Source of the DNA: a bacterium
GTDB taxonomy: Bacteria; Actinomycetota; Acidimicrobiia; Spongiisociales; JAENVV01
Length of the DNA: 64,000 nt
Direction of reading: 5' to 3'
NCBI GenBank assembly: GCA_024641305.1
Contig: JAHEDI010000004.1
Coordinates: 66,126-130,125, forward strand
Under the pieces are notes generated by a model, which saw only the letters and a list, made by a program, of their open reading frames with translations, was not told where the DNA came from and searched no databases. A program made the translations under genes and the position numbers. Position 1 is the stretch's first letter; every line of letters begins with the position of its first letter. Positions 1 through 8,438 of the stretch are shown piece by piece.

Positions 1-1191
1 AGCGAAATCACCCGCCAGCGCGTCAGGGCCTTCTTGGCCGAGCAGCTACCGACGGATTGGGCAGGCTTTGGTTCCCTCGAAGGAGCCGCCTATGACTCGT
101 TCGTCCAGGAATGGCGCAACACGTTGTATGAGCACGGATGGCTGGCCGTCACCTGGCCGGAGGCCTATGGAGGTGCCGGCCTGACCGAGATGGACGAGGT
201 CGTGGTGGCCGAGGAACTTACCAGGGCCGGGGTGCCGACCGGTGGCCCTACCGATGCCTTTGGAATTGGCATGCTCGGCAATACCCTGCTGGAACTCGGT
301 ACGGAGGAACAACGTCAATACTTCTTGCCGCGCATCCTGTCTGGCGAAGACCGATGGTGTCAGGGCTACTCAGAACCAAATGCAGGTTCCGATCTTGGTA
401 GCGTCGGCACCCGGGCCACCCTTGACGGGGACGAATGGATTCTCAACGGCCAGAAAATCTGGACGTCAGCCGGACAAATTGCCAACTGGATTTTCCTTCT
501 CTGTCGTACCGATCAGGAAGCCCCCAAGCATCGAGGAATCACTTTCATTCTGTGTCCAATGGACCAACCCGGCATCGAAATTCGGCCCATCGCGATGATA
601 TCTGGCGACTCCGAATTCAACGAGGTCTTCTTCTCAGACGCCAGAACCCGTCGCGATTATGTCGTGGGCCAGGTCAACGACGGATGGCGAGTCGCGATGG
701 CACTGCTCGGCTTTGAACGCGGAAAAGCTGCCGCGGTTGCTCCCCTGGCATTCCGAGCCGAATTGGACCGGCTTATCGACTACGCCCGCGACTTCGGCAG
801 GCTCGAAGATCCGCTCGTCAGGGATCGACTCATGGCCTGTTACGCCAAGGTCGAGATCATGCGATTTTCCGGATACCGGGCCCTCACCAATTTCGAAAAG
901 GGTATCGCCCCCGGGCCTGATTCGGCCCTGACCAAGATCTTCTGGTCCGAATATCATCAGGAGGTCACCGAACTCGCCATGGACATCATGGGGACCGTCG
1001 GACTGGTTCCGGTTGGAAGACCTCCGTCGAGTGCCTTCACCACCGACGATCCGGGAGCTTCGAACTCGACGGCCTCATGGCAGAACGTATTCTTGAACGC
1101 CCGGGCCGGAACCATCTATGCGGGAACCTCAGAAATCCAAAGAAACATCGCTGGCGAGATGATTCTGGGATTACCAAAGGAACCACGGTAG
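1..1191 (+). CDS. acyl-CoA dehydrogenase (FadE type), 5' end cut off by window
   Basis: Flavoprotein of the acyl-CoA dehydrogenase family, which introduces the alpha-beta double bond into acyl-CoA thioesters in beta-oxidation or a related catabolic route. The frame is open from base 1 and a TTG at 34 is only an internal codon; residues before it read like the usual N-terminal helix, so the true start lies outside the window. The family signature SEPNAGSDLGS is near residue 120 and the C-terminal signature GTSEIQRNIAGEMILGLP is close to the end. The position where medium-chain enzymes carry the catalytic Glu (YEGT) reads YAGT, as in many actinobacterial FadE proteins whose base sits elsewhere. 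An LLM oxidoreductase follows after 3 bases. Substrate cannot be assigned. Confidence 0.93.
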   Translation, partial: SEITRQRVRAFLAEQLPTDWAGFGSLEGAAYDSFVQEWRNTLYEHGWLAVTWPEAYGGAGLTEMDEVVVAEELTRAGVPTGGPTDAFGIGMLGNTLLELGTEEQRQYFLPRILSGEDRWCQGYSEPNAGSDLGSVGTRATLDGDEWILNGQKIWTSAGQIANWIFLLCRTDQEAPKHRGITFILCPMDQPGIEIRPIAMISGDSEFNEVFFSDARTRRDYVVGQVNDGWRVAMALLGFERGKAAAVAPLAFRAELDRLIDYARDFGRLEDPLVRDRLMACYAKVEIMRFSGYRALTNFEKGIAPGPDSALTKIFWSEYHQEVTELAMDIMGTVGLVPVGRPPSSAFTTDDPGASNSTASWQNVFLNARAGTIYAGTSEIQRNIAGEMILGLPKEPR

Positions 1192-1194
1192 ATC

Positions 1195-2118
1195 ATGGAT
1201 CTTGCGATCATGACTGAGCCACAGGTGGGCGGCACATACGAAGAGATCCTGGCGGTCGCCCGCTGGGCGGAAGCGAACGATCTCGTTTCCTTCGCACGGT
1301 CTGATCACTACTACGGGTGGGGACGCGAGCCGAAGCCAGATGCCACCGACGCGTTTGCCACCCTGGCCGGCCTGGCCCGCGAGACAAGTCGTATCGAGCT
1401 AGCGGTTCTGGTCGCCCCATTCACCTTTAGACATCCGGCCGTGGTTCTCAAGAACGCCACCACCATCGACCAGATGTCGACAGGTCGCCTGGCGCTCGGA
1501 GTGGGGACTGGCTGGAACGAGGAAGAACATGTGGCGTACGGCATACCATTTCCACCGTGGCCAGAACGGTTTGCTCGGCTTGAAGAAGGGCTCGCATACC
1601 TACGAGCCGGCTTCGACAATGGGCGGTTTCAAGGGACGTACTACCATCTCAATGCGTCGGTTGAGCCCAAGAAGACCGGGGCCTTACCCATAATCGTCGG
1701 GGGTTCCGGCCCGAAACGGACCCCGGAGCTGGCGGGACGATACGCCGATGAGTACAACGTTTTTGTGTCCGACCCGGCGACTATTTCCGCCCGGGTCCAG
1801 GTTCTCCGCCAATCAGCCGAAGCCGCCGGACGGGATCCCGACTCCATTCGAGTTTCGGTGATGGGTCCGATTATCGCTCATCAAACCCGGGCCGGATATG
1901 AGGAAATACTGGTCGCCAGGGCCGCCAAGCGAGGGGTCAGTGCCGCCGATCAAGAACTCCGCTGGCGCGCGGCCTTTCTGCCGATTGGAACGACCGACCA
2001 GGTTGGCGAAACGCTGGCCGAGTTCGAGTCAGCCGGGGTGAGTCGCTACTACGTGCAGTTCGTGGACCTTCCATCGGTCGACCAACTCGACGAAGCATTC
2101 TCGGGTATTCCGCGCTGA
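1195..2118 (+). CDS. LLM-class (luciferase-like, probably F420-dependent) oxidoreductase
   Basis: A 307-residue single-domain protein of the bacterial luciferase-like TIM-barrel family. Visible family features are an N-terminal strand and helix around WAEANDLVSF, ARSDHYYG, the segment RLALGVGTGWNEEEHVAYGIPFP near residue 100 (only partly quoted in family signatures), and PIIVGGSGPKRTPELA near residue 165, which forms the cofactor phosphate-binding loop. In actinobacteria most such proteins use coenzyme F420 rather than FMN, so F420 use is inferred from the family and not shown here. It starts three bases after the acyl-CoA dehydrogenase stop and is almost certainly cotranscribed with it. Substrate unknown. 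Confidence 0.9.
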   Translation: MDLAIMTEPQVGGTYEEILAVARWAEANDLVSFARSDHYYGWGREPKPDATDAFATLAGLARETSRIELAVLVAPFTFRHPAVVLKNATTIDQMSTGRLALGVGTGWNEEEHVAYGIPFPPWPERFARLEEGLAYLRAGFDNGRFQGTYYHLNASVEPKKTGALPIIVGGSGPKRTPELAGRYADEYNVFVSDPATISARVQVLRQSAEAAGRDPDSIRVSVMGPIIAHQTRAGYEEILVARAAKRGVSAADQELRWRAAFLPIGTTDQVGETLAEFESAGVSRYYVQFVDLPSVDQLDEAFSGIPR

Positions 2119-2140
2119 TCGGGCTAGTTCAGCCAGCGAC

Positions 2141-2146
2141 TACCAT
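2141..2146 (+). promoter_or_regulatory. candidate -10 box of sufC-sufS-sufU
   Basis: TACCAT ends 9 bases before the sufC ATG at 2155, which predicts a transcript with a 2-base leader. No convincing Shine-Dalgarno precedes the ATG and no good -35 is visible. This is one of several similarly placed TANNNT hexamers in the window. Confidence 0.35.
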
Positions 2147-2154
2147 TCCTACTC

Positions 2155-2895
2155 ATGTCGGACCTCCTTGTAATAGAAAACTTGCATTCCTCCGTAGACG
2201 AGACGCCCATTCTCAATGGCGTCAATCTCACGGTCAAAGCCGGAGAAATCCATGCGCTGATGGGCCCGAATGGATCTGGAAAATCGACCCTGTCGAAAGT
2301 TCTCATGGGCCATCCTTCTTACCAGGTGACCGCCGGTACGATTCACTTCAAGGGGATCGACGTCACTTCGATGTCGCCGAATGATCGAGCGAATCTCGGT
2401 ATGTTTATGGCTTTTCAGCACCCTGAGGCGATTCCGGGGGTCTCGGTTGTCCAGTTCTTGCGTCAGGCCCTGACAAATCGCACAGGTATCGACTACACCG
2501 TCCTCGAGTTGCGTCTCAAGGTCATGGACGCCATGCGAGACCTTGAGATGGACTCAGCTTTTGCCGACCGGTACCTCAACGAGGGTTTCTCCGGTGGAGA
2601 GCGAAAGCGCAACGAAATCCTCCAAATGGCGATCCTTGAGCCCGATATTGCCATCCTCGATGAGACAGACTCAGGACTCGATATCGACGCACTCCGAACG
2701 GTTGCTGACGGTGTCAACAAGCTGACAGGCGACGAACGCGGCTTCCTCATCATTACTCACTACCAACGCCTCCTCGACTACGTGAAGCCCCATCATGTCC
2801 ACGTGTTTGGAGATGGAGCCATCCAGCTGTCAGGAGGCATGGAACTCGCAGAACGCCTCGAGGCCGATGGTTACGAGTCATTCCGACCAAGCTGA
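2155..2895 (+). CDS. sufC: SufC-type Fe-S assembly ATPase (copy 1)
   Basis: ABC ATPase of the SUF system, which works in the cytosol with the SufB/SufD scaffold to build Fe-S clusters. The 246-residue length is normal for SufC. It shows Walker A GPNGSGKST near residue 40, signature FSGGERKRNEI, Walker B AILDETDSGLD and the switch-histidine motif ITHYQR; the LDExDSGLD form separates SufC from transporter ATPases. It begins an operon with sufS (one-base TGATG overlap) and sufU. A second, clearly divergent SufC is encoded at 10212-10943 beside sufD, so which copy serves the scaffold is not obvious; this one is placed with the sulfur-donating enzymes. Confidence 0.95.
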   Translation: MSDLLVIENLHSSVDETPILNGVNLTVKAGEIHALMGPNGSGKSTLSKVLMGHPSYQVTAGTIHFKGIDVTSMSPNDRANLGMFMAFQHPEAIPGVSVVQFLRQALTNRTGIDYTVLELRLKVMDAMRDLEMDSAFADRYLNEGFSGGERKRNEILQMAILEPDIAILDETDSGLDIDALRTVADGVNKLTGDERGFLIITHYQRLLDYVKPHHVHVFGDGAIQLSGGMELAERLEADGYESFRPS

Positions 2896-4094
2896 TGGAT
2901 GTTCGTAGGGACTTCCCGATCCTTGCTTCAAATGACATGGCCTTCCTCGATTCCGCGGCCAGTTCGCAGAAGCCAGAGGTGGTCATCGAGGCCATGGACA
3001 CGATGCTGCGATCCGGGTACGCCAACGTGCATCGTGGAGCCTACCGGTTGTCCGGCGAAGCAACCGATGCCTACGAGGCAGCCCGCGCCAAGGTAGCCAC
3101 TTTCATTGGAGCCTCCTCCCCGCGCGAGGTGATCTTCACCCGGGGAACCACTACCGCAATGAATATGCTCGCCGCCAAGTGGGGAGGTGACCGACTCGTT
3201 CCCGGTGACAATGTTGTCCTATCCGTGATGGAACATCACGCCAACCTGGTCCCCTGGCAGTTTCTCAAAGGCGTGGAACTCCGCTTCGCCAACCTCACGG
3301 ATGATTACGCACTCGATGTGAATAGCCTTCGCAACCGGGTCGATGAGCGAACGAGGATCATCTCCATCACGGGAATGTCGAACGTTCTCGGCACGATCAC
3401 ACCGATCGACCAGATCCGGGCCGTAGCCGACACGGTCGGCGCAACGGTGATCGTGGACGGTGCCCAGTTGGTGCCTCATCTACCCGTCAACGTCGAGACA
3501 CTTGGGGCTGACTTCCTCGCCTTTTCCGCTCACAAGATGCTCGGACCCACCGGGATCGGTGTTCTGTGGGGACGAATGGAACTGCTTGACGAAATGGACC
3601 CATTCGAGGGCGGCGGCGAAATGATCGATGAGGTCGGGCTGTTTGAGTCGACCTGGGCGCCAGTACCGCACAAATTCGAGGCAGGCACGCCACCGATCGT
3701 CGAGGCGATCGGACTTGGGGCTGCTGTCGACTACCTCACCGACCTGGGGATGGACGCCGTACGTAAGCACGACGCAGAGTTGACTGCCTACGCTCTCGAA
3801 CAACTCGCAACGGTCTCCCACGTCACCGTCTATGGACCAACCGACCTCAACATTCGGGGCGGGACGATTTCCTTCACGCTCGGCGACATCCACCCACACG
3901 ACCTATCGACGATCCTCGACGAGAACGGAATTGCGGTCAGGGCCGGCCACCATTGTGCTCGCCCGCTGATGGATCACCTCGGTATTCCTGCCACGGCTCG
4001 AGCTTCGTTCTCGGTGTATTCATCGAGCGATGAGATCGACCGACTCGTCGCCGGACTCGAGCTGGCCGCCAAACTATTCGGCATTGCGAGCTAG
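2895..4094 (+). CDS. sufS: SufS cysteine desulfurase
   Basis: PLP-dependent group II cysteine desulfurase that removes sulfur from L-cysteine and hands persulfide sulfur to SufU. The 399-residue length is typical. The PLP lysine is in SAHKMLGPTG (about Lys214) and the catalytic cysteine in GHHCARPL (about Cys354); the RAGHHCARP context is the SufS form, not IscS. The ATG overlaps the sufC stop by one base, indicating translational coupling, and sufU starts 10 bases after its stop. Its placement with sufC and sufU fits the actinobacterial SUF pathway. Confidence 0.97.
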   Translation: MDVRRDFPILASNDMAFLDSAASSQKPEVVIEAMDTMLRSGYANVHRGAYRLSGEATDAYEAARAKVATFIGASSPREVIFTRGTTTAMNMLAAKWGGDRLVPGDNVVLSVMEHHANLVPWQFLKGVELRFANLTDDYALDVNSLRNRVDERTRIISITGMSNVLGTITPIDQIRAVADTVGATVIVDGAQLVPHLPVNVETLGADFLAFSAHKMLGPTGIGVLWGRMELLDEMDPFEGGGEMIDEVGLFESTWAPVPHKFEAGTPPIVEAIGLGAAVDYLTDLGMDAVRKHDAELTAYALEQLATVSHVTVYGPTDLNIRGGTISFTLGDIHPHDLSTILDENGIAVRAGHHCARPLMDHLGIPATARASFSVYSSSDEIDRLVAGLELAAKLFGIAS

Positions 4095-4104
4095 GTTATC
4101 CCAC

Positions 4105-4563
4105 GTGGGACTTGACAGCCTGTACAAAGAAGTCATCCTGGATCACTACCGGAACCCCCGGAACCGCGCCGAACTTGCCGACGTCCATCGGCACGCCGAT
4201 GGCAACAACCCGCTCTGCGGCGACAAGATTTCGCTTGACCTGACGATCGACGGCGAATCGGTGACCGGTATCTCGGTTCAGGGACAAGGATGCTCCATCT
4301 CACAGGCATCCGCATCACTCATGTCTGAGGCCATCAAAGGGAAGAACCTTCAGGAGATCGCCCGTCTCCGCCAGTTGTTCTCAACCATGATGACGAGCGA
4401 CGAGACCATCGTCGATCCGGATCGTCCCGGGGCGGTGCTCGGCGAACTTGAAGCCCTGGCCGGCGTCAAAGCCTTTCCGGTTCGTATCAAGTGTGCCAGC
4501 CTGCCATTGGCCACCCTCGACGTCGCCTTGGCCGGGGACGCCAAACCAGCCACCACCGACTGA
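4105..4563 (+). CDS. sufU: SufU sulfur-transfer protein
   Basis: Zinc-containing sulfur acceptor for SufS that relays sulfur to the SufBCD scaffold. The frame is open further upstream but the extra 25 residues overlap sufS and look unlike the family. Starting at the GTG at 4105 gives the standard N-terminus (LDSLYKEVILDHYRNPRN) and 152 residues. The three conserved cysteines are at about 38 (NPLCGD), 63 (GQGCSIS) and 130 (RIKCASLP), with the Asp of CGD as the fourth metal ligand. This is SufU rather than IscU, as expected beside SufS. The convergent whiB gene ends 47 bases downstream. Confidence 0.95.
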   Translation: MGLDSLYKEVILDHYRNPRNRAELADVHRHADGNNPLCGDKISLDLTIDGESVTGISVQGQGCSISQASASLMSEAIKGKNLQEIARLRQLFSTMMTSDETIVDPDRPGAVLGELEALAGVKAFPVRIKCASLPLATLDVALAGDAKPATTD

Positions 4564-4602
4564 GGCTTCGCTGTCGTCGAGGATCGTCGAGGACTTGCTC
4601 GA

Positions 4603-4622
4603 CCGGGCCTCAGCTGGCCCGG
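4603..4622. terminator. possible hairpin terminator between sufU and whiB
   Basis: Perfect inverted repeat: CCGGGCC, a 6-base loop, then GGCCCGG. It lies between two convergent genes and overlaps the whiB stop codon. Neither side has a clear U-tract, so termination would be weak or factor-assisted. Confidence 0.35.
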
Positions 4623-4921
4623 CTGAGCCAACCGATCAGGTCGACTTCGGGAGCGGATCGCTGTGAGGCGACCCATCGCCGACGCAATTGTCGTCGTTCG
4701 TTTTCGTCGAGACCGCCCCAGATGCCAAACCGTTGACCGGTCGTTACCGCGTAGTACAGGCAGTCCAACCCAACCGGGCAGTCTCTACACACCGCTTTTG
4801 CCCTGGCGATCTCAAGGACCGCCGCGCCGGTTTCACCAACCGGAAAGAACAGATTGTCAGTGTGATCGCGACAGGAAGCCTGTTCCCGCCAGTGGGTCTC
4901 GCCCGGTTCGAAATCGTTCAT
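4610..4921 (-). CDS. WhiB-family iron-sulfur transcription factor
   Basis: Small actinobacterial regulator that holds a redox- or NO-sensitive [4Fe-4S] cluster and usually acts with the sigma factor. All four ligand cysteines are present: Cys17, Cys45, Cys48 and Cys54 (C-X27-C-X2-C-X5-C). They are followed by the GIWGG turn and a basic tail (RRQLRRRW) that would contact DNA. The length of 103 residues fits. It is convergent with sufU. A well-spaced promoter with a palindromic spacer predicts a leaderless mRNA starting at the ATG. Which WhiB subgroup it belongs to cannot be decided by eye. Its location next to Fe-S assembly genes suggests, but does not prove, a role in Fe-S or redox homeostasis. 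Confidence 0.95.
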   Translation of the reverse strand: MNDFEPGETHWREQASCRDHTDNLFFPVGETGAAVLEIARAKAVCRDCPVGLDCLYYAVTTGQRFGIWGGLDENERRQLRRRWVASQRSAPEVDLIGWLSRAS

Positions 4922-4927
4922 CCTGAA

Positions 4928-4956
4928 AGACTAACGCACTTTAGTGCTAAAATCAA
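4928..4956 (-). promoter_or_regulatory. predicted leaderless whiB promoter with palindromic spacer
   Basis: On the minus strand TTGATT (4951-4956) and TAGTCT (4928-4933) are separated by exactly 17 bases. The predicted +1 falls on the A of the whiB ATG at 4921. The spacer contains GCACTAAAGTGC (4936-4947), a perfect inverted repeat that overlaps a second one, TTTAGCACTAAA. This is a natural operator position, possibly for autoregulation. Confidence 0.55.
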
Positions 4957-4968
4957 CCAGGAATATCG

Positions 4969-6363
4969 CTACCCGATAATGCCACCTTCCGTCATCCCTT
5001 TGAGATCGAGGGCAAGGTCAAGCTCTTCGGCGGTCATGACCCCTTTTTCGAGAGCGACTTCACGCACATTGCGGCCGCTGGCAAATGCCTCCTTGGCAAT
5101 CTCGGCTCCTTTGTCATAACCGATGTGCGGATTCAGTGACGTAACGACGATGATGTTCTTCTCAACCAGTTCACGAGCCCGATCGGCGTTGGCCTCGATA
5201 CCGTCGATGCAACGAGTCCGCAACGTCGCCGCCGCCGTCGCCAGAATGGAGATCGACTCGTCGAGATTGGACGACATCACCGGCATCATTACGTTCAGTT
5301 CGAAGTTACCGTTTGCACCGGCCCAGGTGATGGCGGCGTCGTTGCCTATGACCTGGGCAGCCACCTGCATCGTCATCTCAGGCATCACCGGGTTGACCTT
5401 CCCTGGCATAATCGAGGACCCGGGCTGCAGAGACGGCAAGCGAATCTCGGAGATCGCCGTCCGGGGCCCCGAGGACAACCACCGCAGATCGTTGGCAATC
5501 TTGAACAGAGATACGGCAATGGTCTTCAGCGTGCCCGACACGGCGACGGCCGCATCCTTGGCCGCCTGGGCTTCGAAGTGATTGGGGGCCTCGCGGAACG
5601 GAAGCCCGGTCCGGCGGGCGATCTCAGCGATCGTGTCGCGGGCGAAGCCAGCCGGGGCATTCAGCCCGGAGCCAACCGCGGTGCCCCCGAGGGCCAGCTC
5701 TTCCACCTCGGTCACCACTTTCTCGAGCCGAGATACGCCATACCCCACCTGGGCCGCGTATCCGGAGAACTCCTGACCGAGTGTCACCGGGGTAGCGTCC
5801 ATGAGATGAGTCCGACCCGATTTGACCACATCGACAAACTCGACAGCCTTCGCGGTAAGCGACTCCTGCAAGCTCTTCAAGGAGGGAATCAAATCTTCGT
5901 GAATGGCGGCCGCGGCAGCGATGTACATCGCGGTCGGGATGACGTCATTTGATGATTGACCATAATTGACGTGGTCATTGGGGTGAACGGGCCGGTCTCC
6001 AGCTGCCGCACCCAGGATCACAGCAGCCTGGTGGGCGATTACTTCATTGGCATTCGTGTTCGTCGATGTCCCCGAACCCGTCTGGAATATGTCCAGGACG
6101 AACTGGGTGTCGAGCGAGCCGGAGATAACCTCTTCGGCCGCCGTCACGATGGCGGCCGCCTTGTCCGCATCAACATATCCGTCGCGCCCATTGATGACCG
6201 CTGCCGAAGCCTTGACGATACCGAGAGCCCAGATGAACCGACGACTGAACTTCCGATCGGAAATCGGAAAGTTCTCAAAGGCACGTTGGGTTGACGCACC
6301 ATAAAACGCCCCGGCCGGCACCTGAACTTCTCCCATGGAGTCGCGTTCGATTCGGTATTCCAC
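4969..6363 (-). CDS. fumC: fumarate hydratase, class II
   Basis: Iron-independent fumarase of the TCA cycle that interconverts fumarate and L-malate in the cytosol. The diagnostic GSSIMPGKVNPVMPE signature is present, with GSGTSTNTNANEV and TGSGLNAPAGF elsewhere. The longest reading frame begins at 6390, but GGAG five bases before a GTG at 6363 gives a 464-residue protein starting VEYRIERDSMGEVQVP, the usual N-terminus, so I choose that. A possible -10 (TAGTCT, 6394-6399) lies upstream. WhiB follows 47 bases downstream on the same strand but has its own promoter. Using the oxygen-stable class II enzyme avoids dependence on an Fe-S cluster. Confidence 0.96.
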   Translation of the reverse strand: MEYRIERDSMGEVQVPAGAFYGASTQRAFENFPISDRKFSRRFIWALGIVKASAAVINGRDGYVDADKAAAIVTAAEEVISGSLDTQFVLDIFQTGSGTSTNTNANEVIAHQAAVILGAAAGDRPVHPNDHVNYGQSSNDVIPTAMYIAAAAAIHEDLIPSLKSLQESLTAKAVEFVDVVKSGRTHLMDATPVTLGQEFSGYAAQVGYGVSRLEKVVTEVEELALGGTAVGSGLNAPAGFARDTIAEIARRTGLPFREAPNHFEAQAAKDAAVAVSGTLKTIAVSLFKIANDLRWLSSGPRTAISEIRLPSLQPGSSIMPGKVNPVMPEMTMQVAAQVIGNDAAITWAGANGNFELNVMMPVMSSNLDESISILATAAATLRTRCIDGIEANADRARELVEKNIIVVTSLNPHIGYDKGAEIAKEAFASGRNVREVALEKGVMTAEELDLALDLKGMTEGGIIG

Positions 6364-6435
6364 AATGTCTCCTTCAAGGCTTTTGAGCAACCAAGACTAG
6401 GCCCTACCCGGCCGGTTTCGAGTCCGGTGGATACC

Positions 6436-6441
6436 GATAAT
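6436..6441 (+). promoter_or_regulatory. candidate -10 box of alpha/beta hydrolase gene
   Basis: GATAAT in the fumC-hydrolase divergent gap. It would start transcription about 3 bases before the GTG at 6451. No clear -35 was found. Confidence 0.3.
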
Positions 6442-6450
6442 TCACAGCTC

Positions 6451-7278
6451 GTGTACCGTTGGGCAAAGATGCGACTGACCAATTTCACTTCGAGCACCGG
6501 TTCGAGCCTGGCCGGATTGGTATGGGTCGGGAACCCGAAGAACACGATCCTCCTGGTCCATGGCCTGGGATCGAACGCGCGGACATGGATTCGCGTCGCA
6601 GAGCTCCTCAGTGCCAAAGGTTCTCAGGTGGTCGCATACGATCAACGATCGCACGGTCAGTCCGAGCGGGTTGGAGCTGGGTTCGATTTCAAAACGTACG
6701 TAGCCGATCTGCAACTCGTAATCGATTCTGTTGCGACGGCTCCCCCCGTCACCGTTGGGCAATCATGGGGAGGCAATGTGGTGGTGGAACACGGCGCCCA
6801 CCATGAGATCACCGCAACGATTGGCGTCGACGGCGGGTTCATCCGACTCGCCGATCGCTTTCCTCTTTGGGAGGACTGCGCCGACGTCTTGGCCCCTCCC
6901 CGTTTCGCGGGGACCACCCGGCCCGCCATCGAGGGCTATTTGCGAACGGCACATCCCGACTGGTCAGACACTGCGATCGAAGGCGCCCTGGGCAATTTCG
7001 AGCCTCAGCCAGACGGAACCGTCATGCCATATCTTCAGTACGACCAACATATGGCGATCCTGCGATCTCTCTGGGAACATGACCCGACGGCGGCATTGGC
7101 TCGCGTGTCTGTCCCCACCCACGCCATCATGGCTCGACCCGGCCTGGCCTCCAATGTTGATCCACGCACGATGGGATTTGACGAGACCGTTGCACTCACC
7201 GGCGATCACGATCTGCACCTTCAGCAACCCGAACGCTTGAGCGAGCTCATCTGGAGGATGACCACATGGGATCTTTGA
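6451..7278 (+). CDS. alpha/beta hydrolase
   Basis: Single-domain alpha/beta-hydrolase fold protein, probably an esterase or related enzyme of unknown substrate. ILLVHGLGSNARTW supplies the oxyanion HG motif, VGQSWGGN is the nucleophile elbow (G-x-S-x-G) and GDHDLHLQQP near the C-terminus has the expected catalytic His. Start choice is uncertain: GTG 6427, GTG 6451 and ATG 6469 are all in frame and none has a strong Shine-Dalgarno. I prefer 6451 because a GATAAT hexamer ends 10 bases before it; the protein would be 275 residues. Its 3' end overlaps the next gene by 13 bases, so the two are coupled. Confidence 0.85.
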   Translation: MYRWAKMRLTNFTSSTGSSLAGLVWVGNPKNTILLVHGLGSNARTWIRVAELLSAKGSQVVAYDQRSHGQSERVGAGFDFKTYVADLQLVIDSVATAPPVTVGQSWGGNVVVEHGAHHEITATIGVDGGFIRLADRFPLWEDCADVLAPPRFAGTTRPAIEGYLRTAHPDWSDTAIEGALGNFEPQPDGTVMPYLQYDQHMAILRSLWEHDPTAALARVSVPTHAIMARPGLASNVDPRTMGFDETVALTGDHDLHLQQPERLSELIWRMTTWDL

Positions 7279-8438
7279 CCTTGATCGGGTCTGCCGAAAC
7301 CAGTCCAGGTATGGTGAAGGTCCACCGCTCCATCCTGGCTTCGCTACCTCCGCATCCTCAGGTCGTCTATCTCGATACCCCCTACGGTTTCCAGGAAAAT
7401 GCCGACCTGATCTCTGCCAAGGTCCAGGACTATTTCGACGTATCCCTCGGCCAATCGGTTGAGATCGCTTCTTTACGAAACACGGCCAAGGCATCCCCGG
7501 CCAGCGTTGAGGCGTTCCGGATTGCCATCGAGGGGGCCGATTACATCTTCACCGGGCCCGGCAGTCCCTCCTACGCGTTGGCCCAATGGCAAGAGGTTGA
7601 CGCGGCTCGTTCATTGATTCGCGCCTCGACCTCAGGAGCCGCCATCTGTCTGGCCTCGGCGGCGGCCGTCACGGCCGGGCGATACGCCATCCCGGTATAT
7701 GAGATCTACAAGGTTGGCCAGGCTCCCTTCTGGCTCGACGGTATGGACCTCTTCTCCGACATCGTCGGCGTCGAGGCGGTCGTCGTTCCGCATTGGGACA
7801 ACAGGGATGGCGAACATCACGACACCAGATACTGTTTTGTCGGCCGTCGCCGACTTGACGAGCTCATCGCCCAGCTTCCCAACCCGTTGCCGATCATCGG
7901 AATAGACGAACATACTGCAGTGACCTTTGACGAAGGACAGGTCACCGTGACCGGCCGCGGACGGTTGACGGTCATGATTGGTCAGGCAGAAGAAACTCTC
8001 GCCGCCGGCGACACCGCCGCCTTGGCAGACTTGGTGCCATCACGATCGATTACCGTCCCGAAGCCAAGCACCTCTCCCGATCCTTCGGGCTTTTATACGG
8101 CTCTTGGTGACGGCGATGTCTTGGCGGCGGCCGACGTCATCCTCACCAACCTCAGCGAGGGTCGTACGGAGCACGTCCGTCGGATGGTCGTGGAGCTAGC
8201 CAAGTCGGTAGGCAGCCCGACCGATCCGGAGGAGCTGCTACAACCGTTCGTCGATCTTCTGATGGATGCGCGTAACCGGGCACGGACCCGCGACGACTTC
8301 GAAGAGGCCGACCGGATTCGGGACGCCCTCCTTGCGTCAGGTATCGAAATTCAAGACGGCAAGGCGGCCAGCCTGTGGCACCTCAATGACCAAGCAAGTC
8401 GGCGTAGTCGAGATAGTGAAGGTCGAGATCGTCCTTGA
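7266..8438 (+). CDS. S51/cyanophycinase-like domain fused to CysS-type C-terminal domain
   Basis: A 390-residue protein with two recognisable parts. Residues 1-240 resemble the class I glutamine amidotransferase-like fold of peptidase family S51 (GPGSPSYAL, TSGAAICLASAAAVTAG, then GIDEHTAVTFDEG followed by VTGRG), although the canonical GxSAG nucleophile motif is altered. After a linker, residues about 280-375 match the C-terminal helical domain of cysteinyl-tRNA synthetase: DARNRARTRDDFEEADRIRD, SGIEIQDG and a final LWHL. There is no synthetase catalytic core (no HIGH or KMSKS). The reaction is unknown; a role involving tRNA or a cysteinyl substrate would be speculation. The ATG overlaps the preceding hydrolase by 13 bases and the end overlaps the convergent M42 gene by 56 bases. 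Confidence 0.8.
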   Translation: MGSLTLIGSAETSPGMVKVHRSILASLPPHPQVVYLDTPYGFQENADLISAKVQDYFDVSLGQSVEIASLRNTAKASPASVEAFRIAIEGADYIFTGPGSPSYALAQWQEVDAARSLIRASTSGAAICLASAAAVTAGRYAIPVYEIYKVGQAPFWLDGMDLFSDIVGVEAVVVPHWDNRDGEHHDTRYCFVGRRRLDELIAQLPNPLPIIGIDEHTAVTFDEGQVTVTGRGRLTVMIGQAEETLAAGDTAALADLVPSRSITVPKPSTSPDPSGFYTALGDGDVLAAADVILTNLSEGRTEHVRRMVVELAKSVGSPTDPEELLQPFVDLLMDARNRARTRDDFEEADRIRDALLASGIEIQDGKAASLWHLNDQASRRSRDSEGRDRP

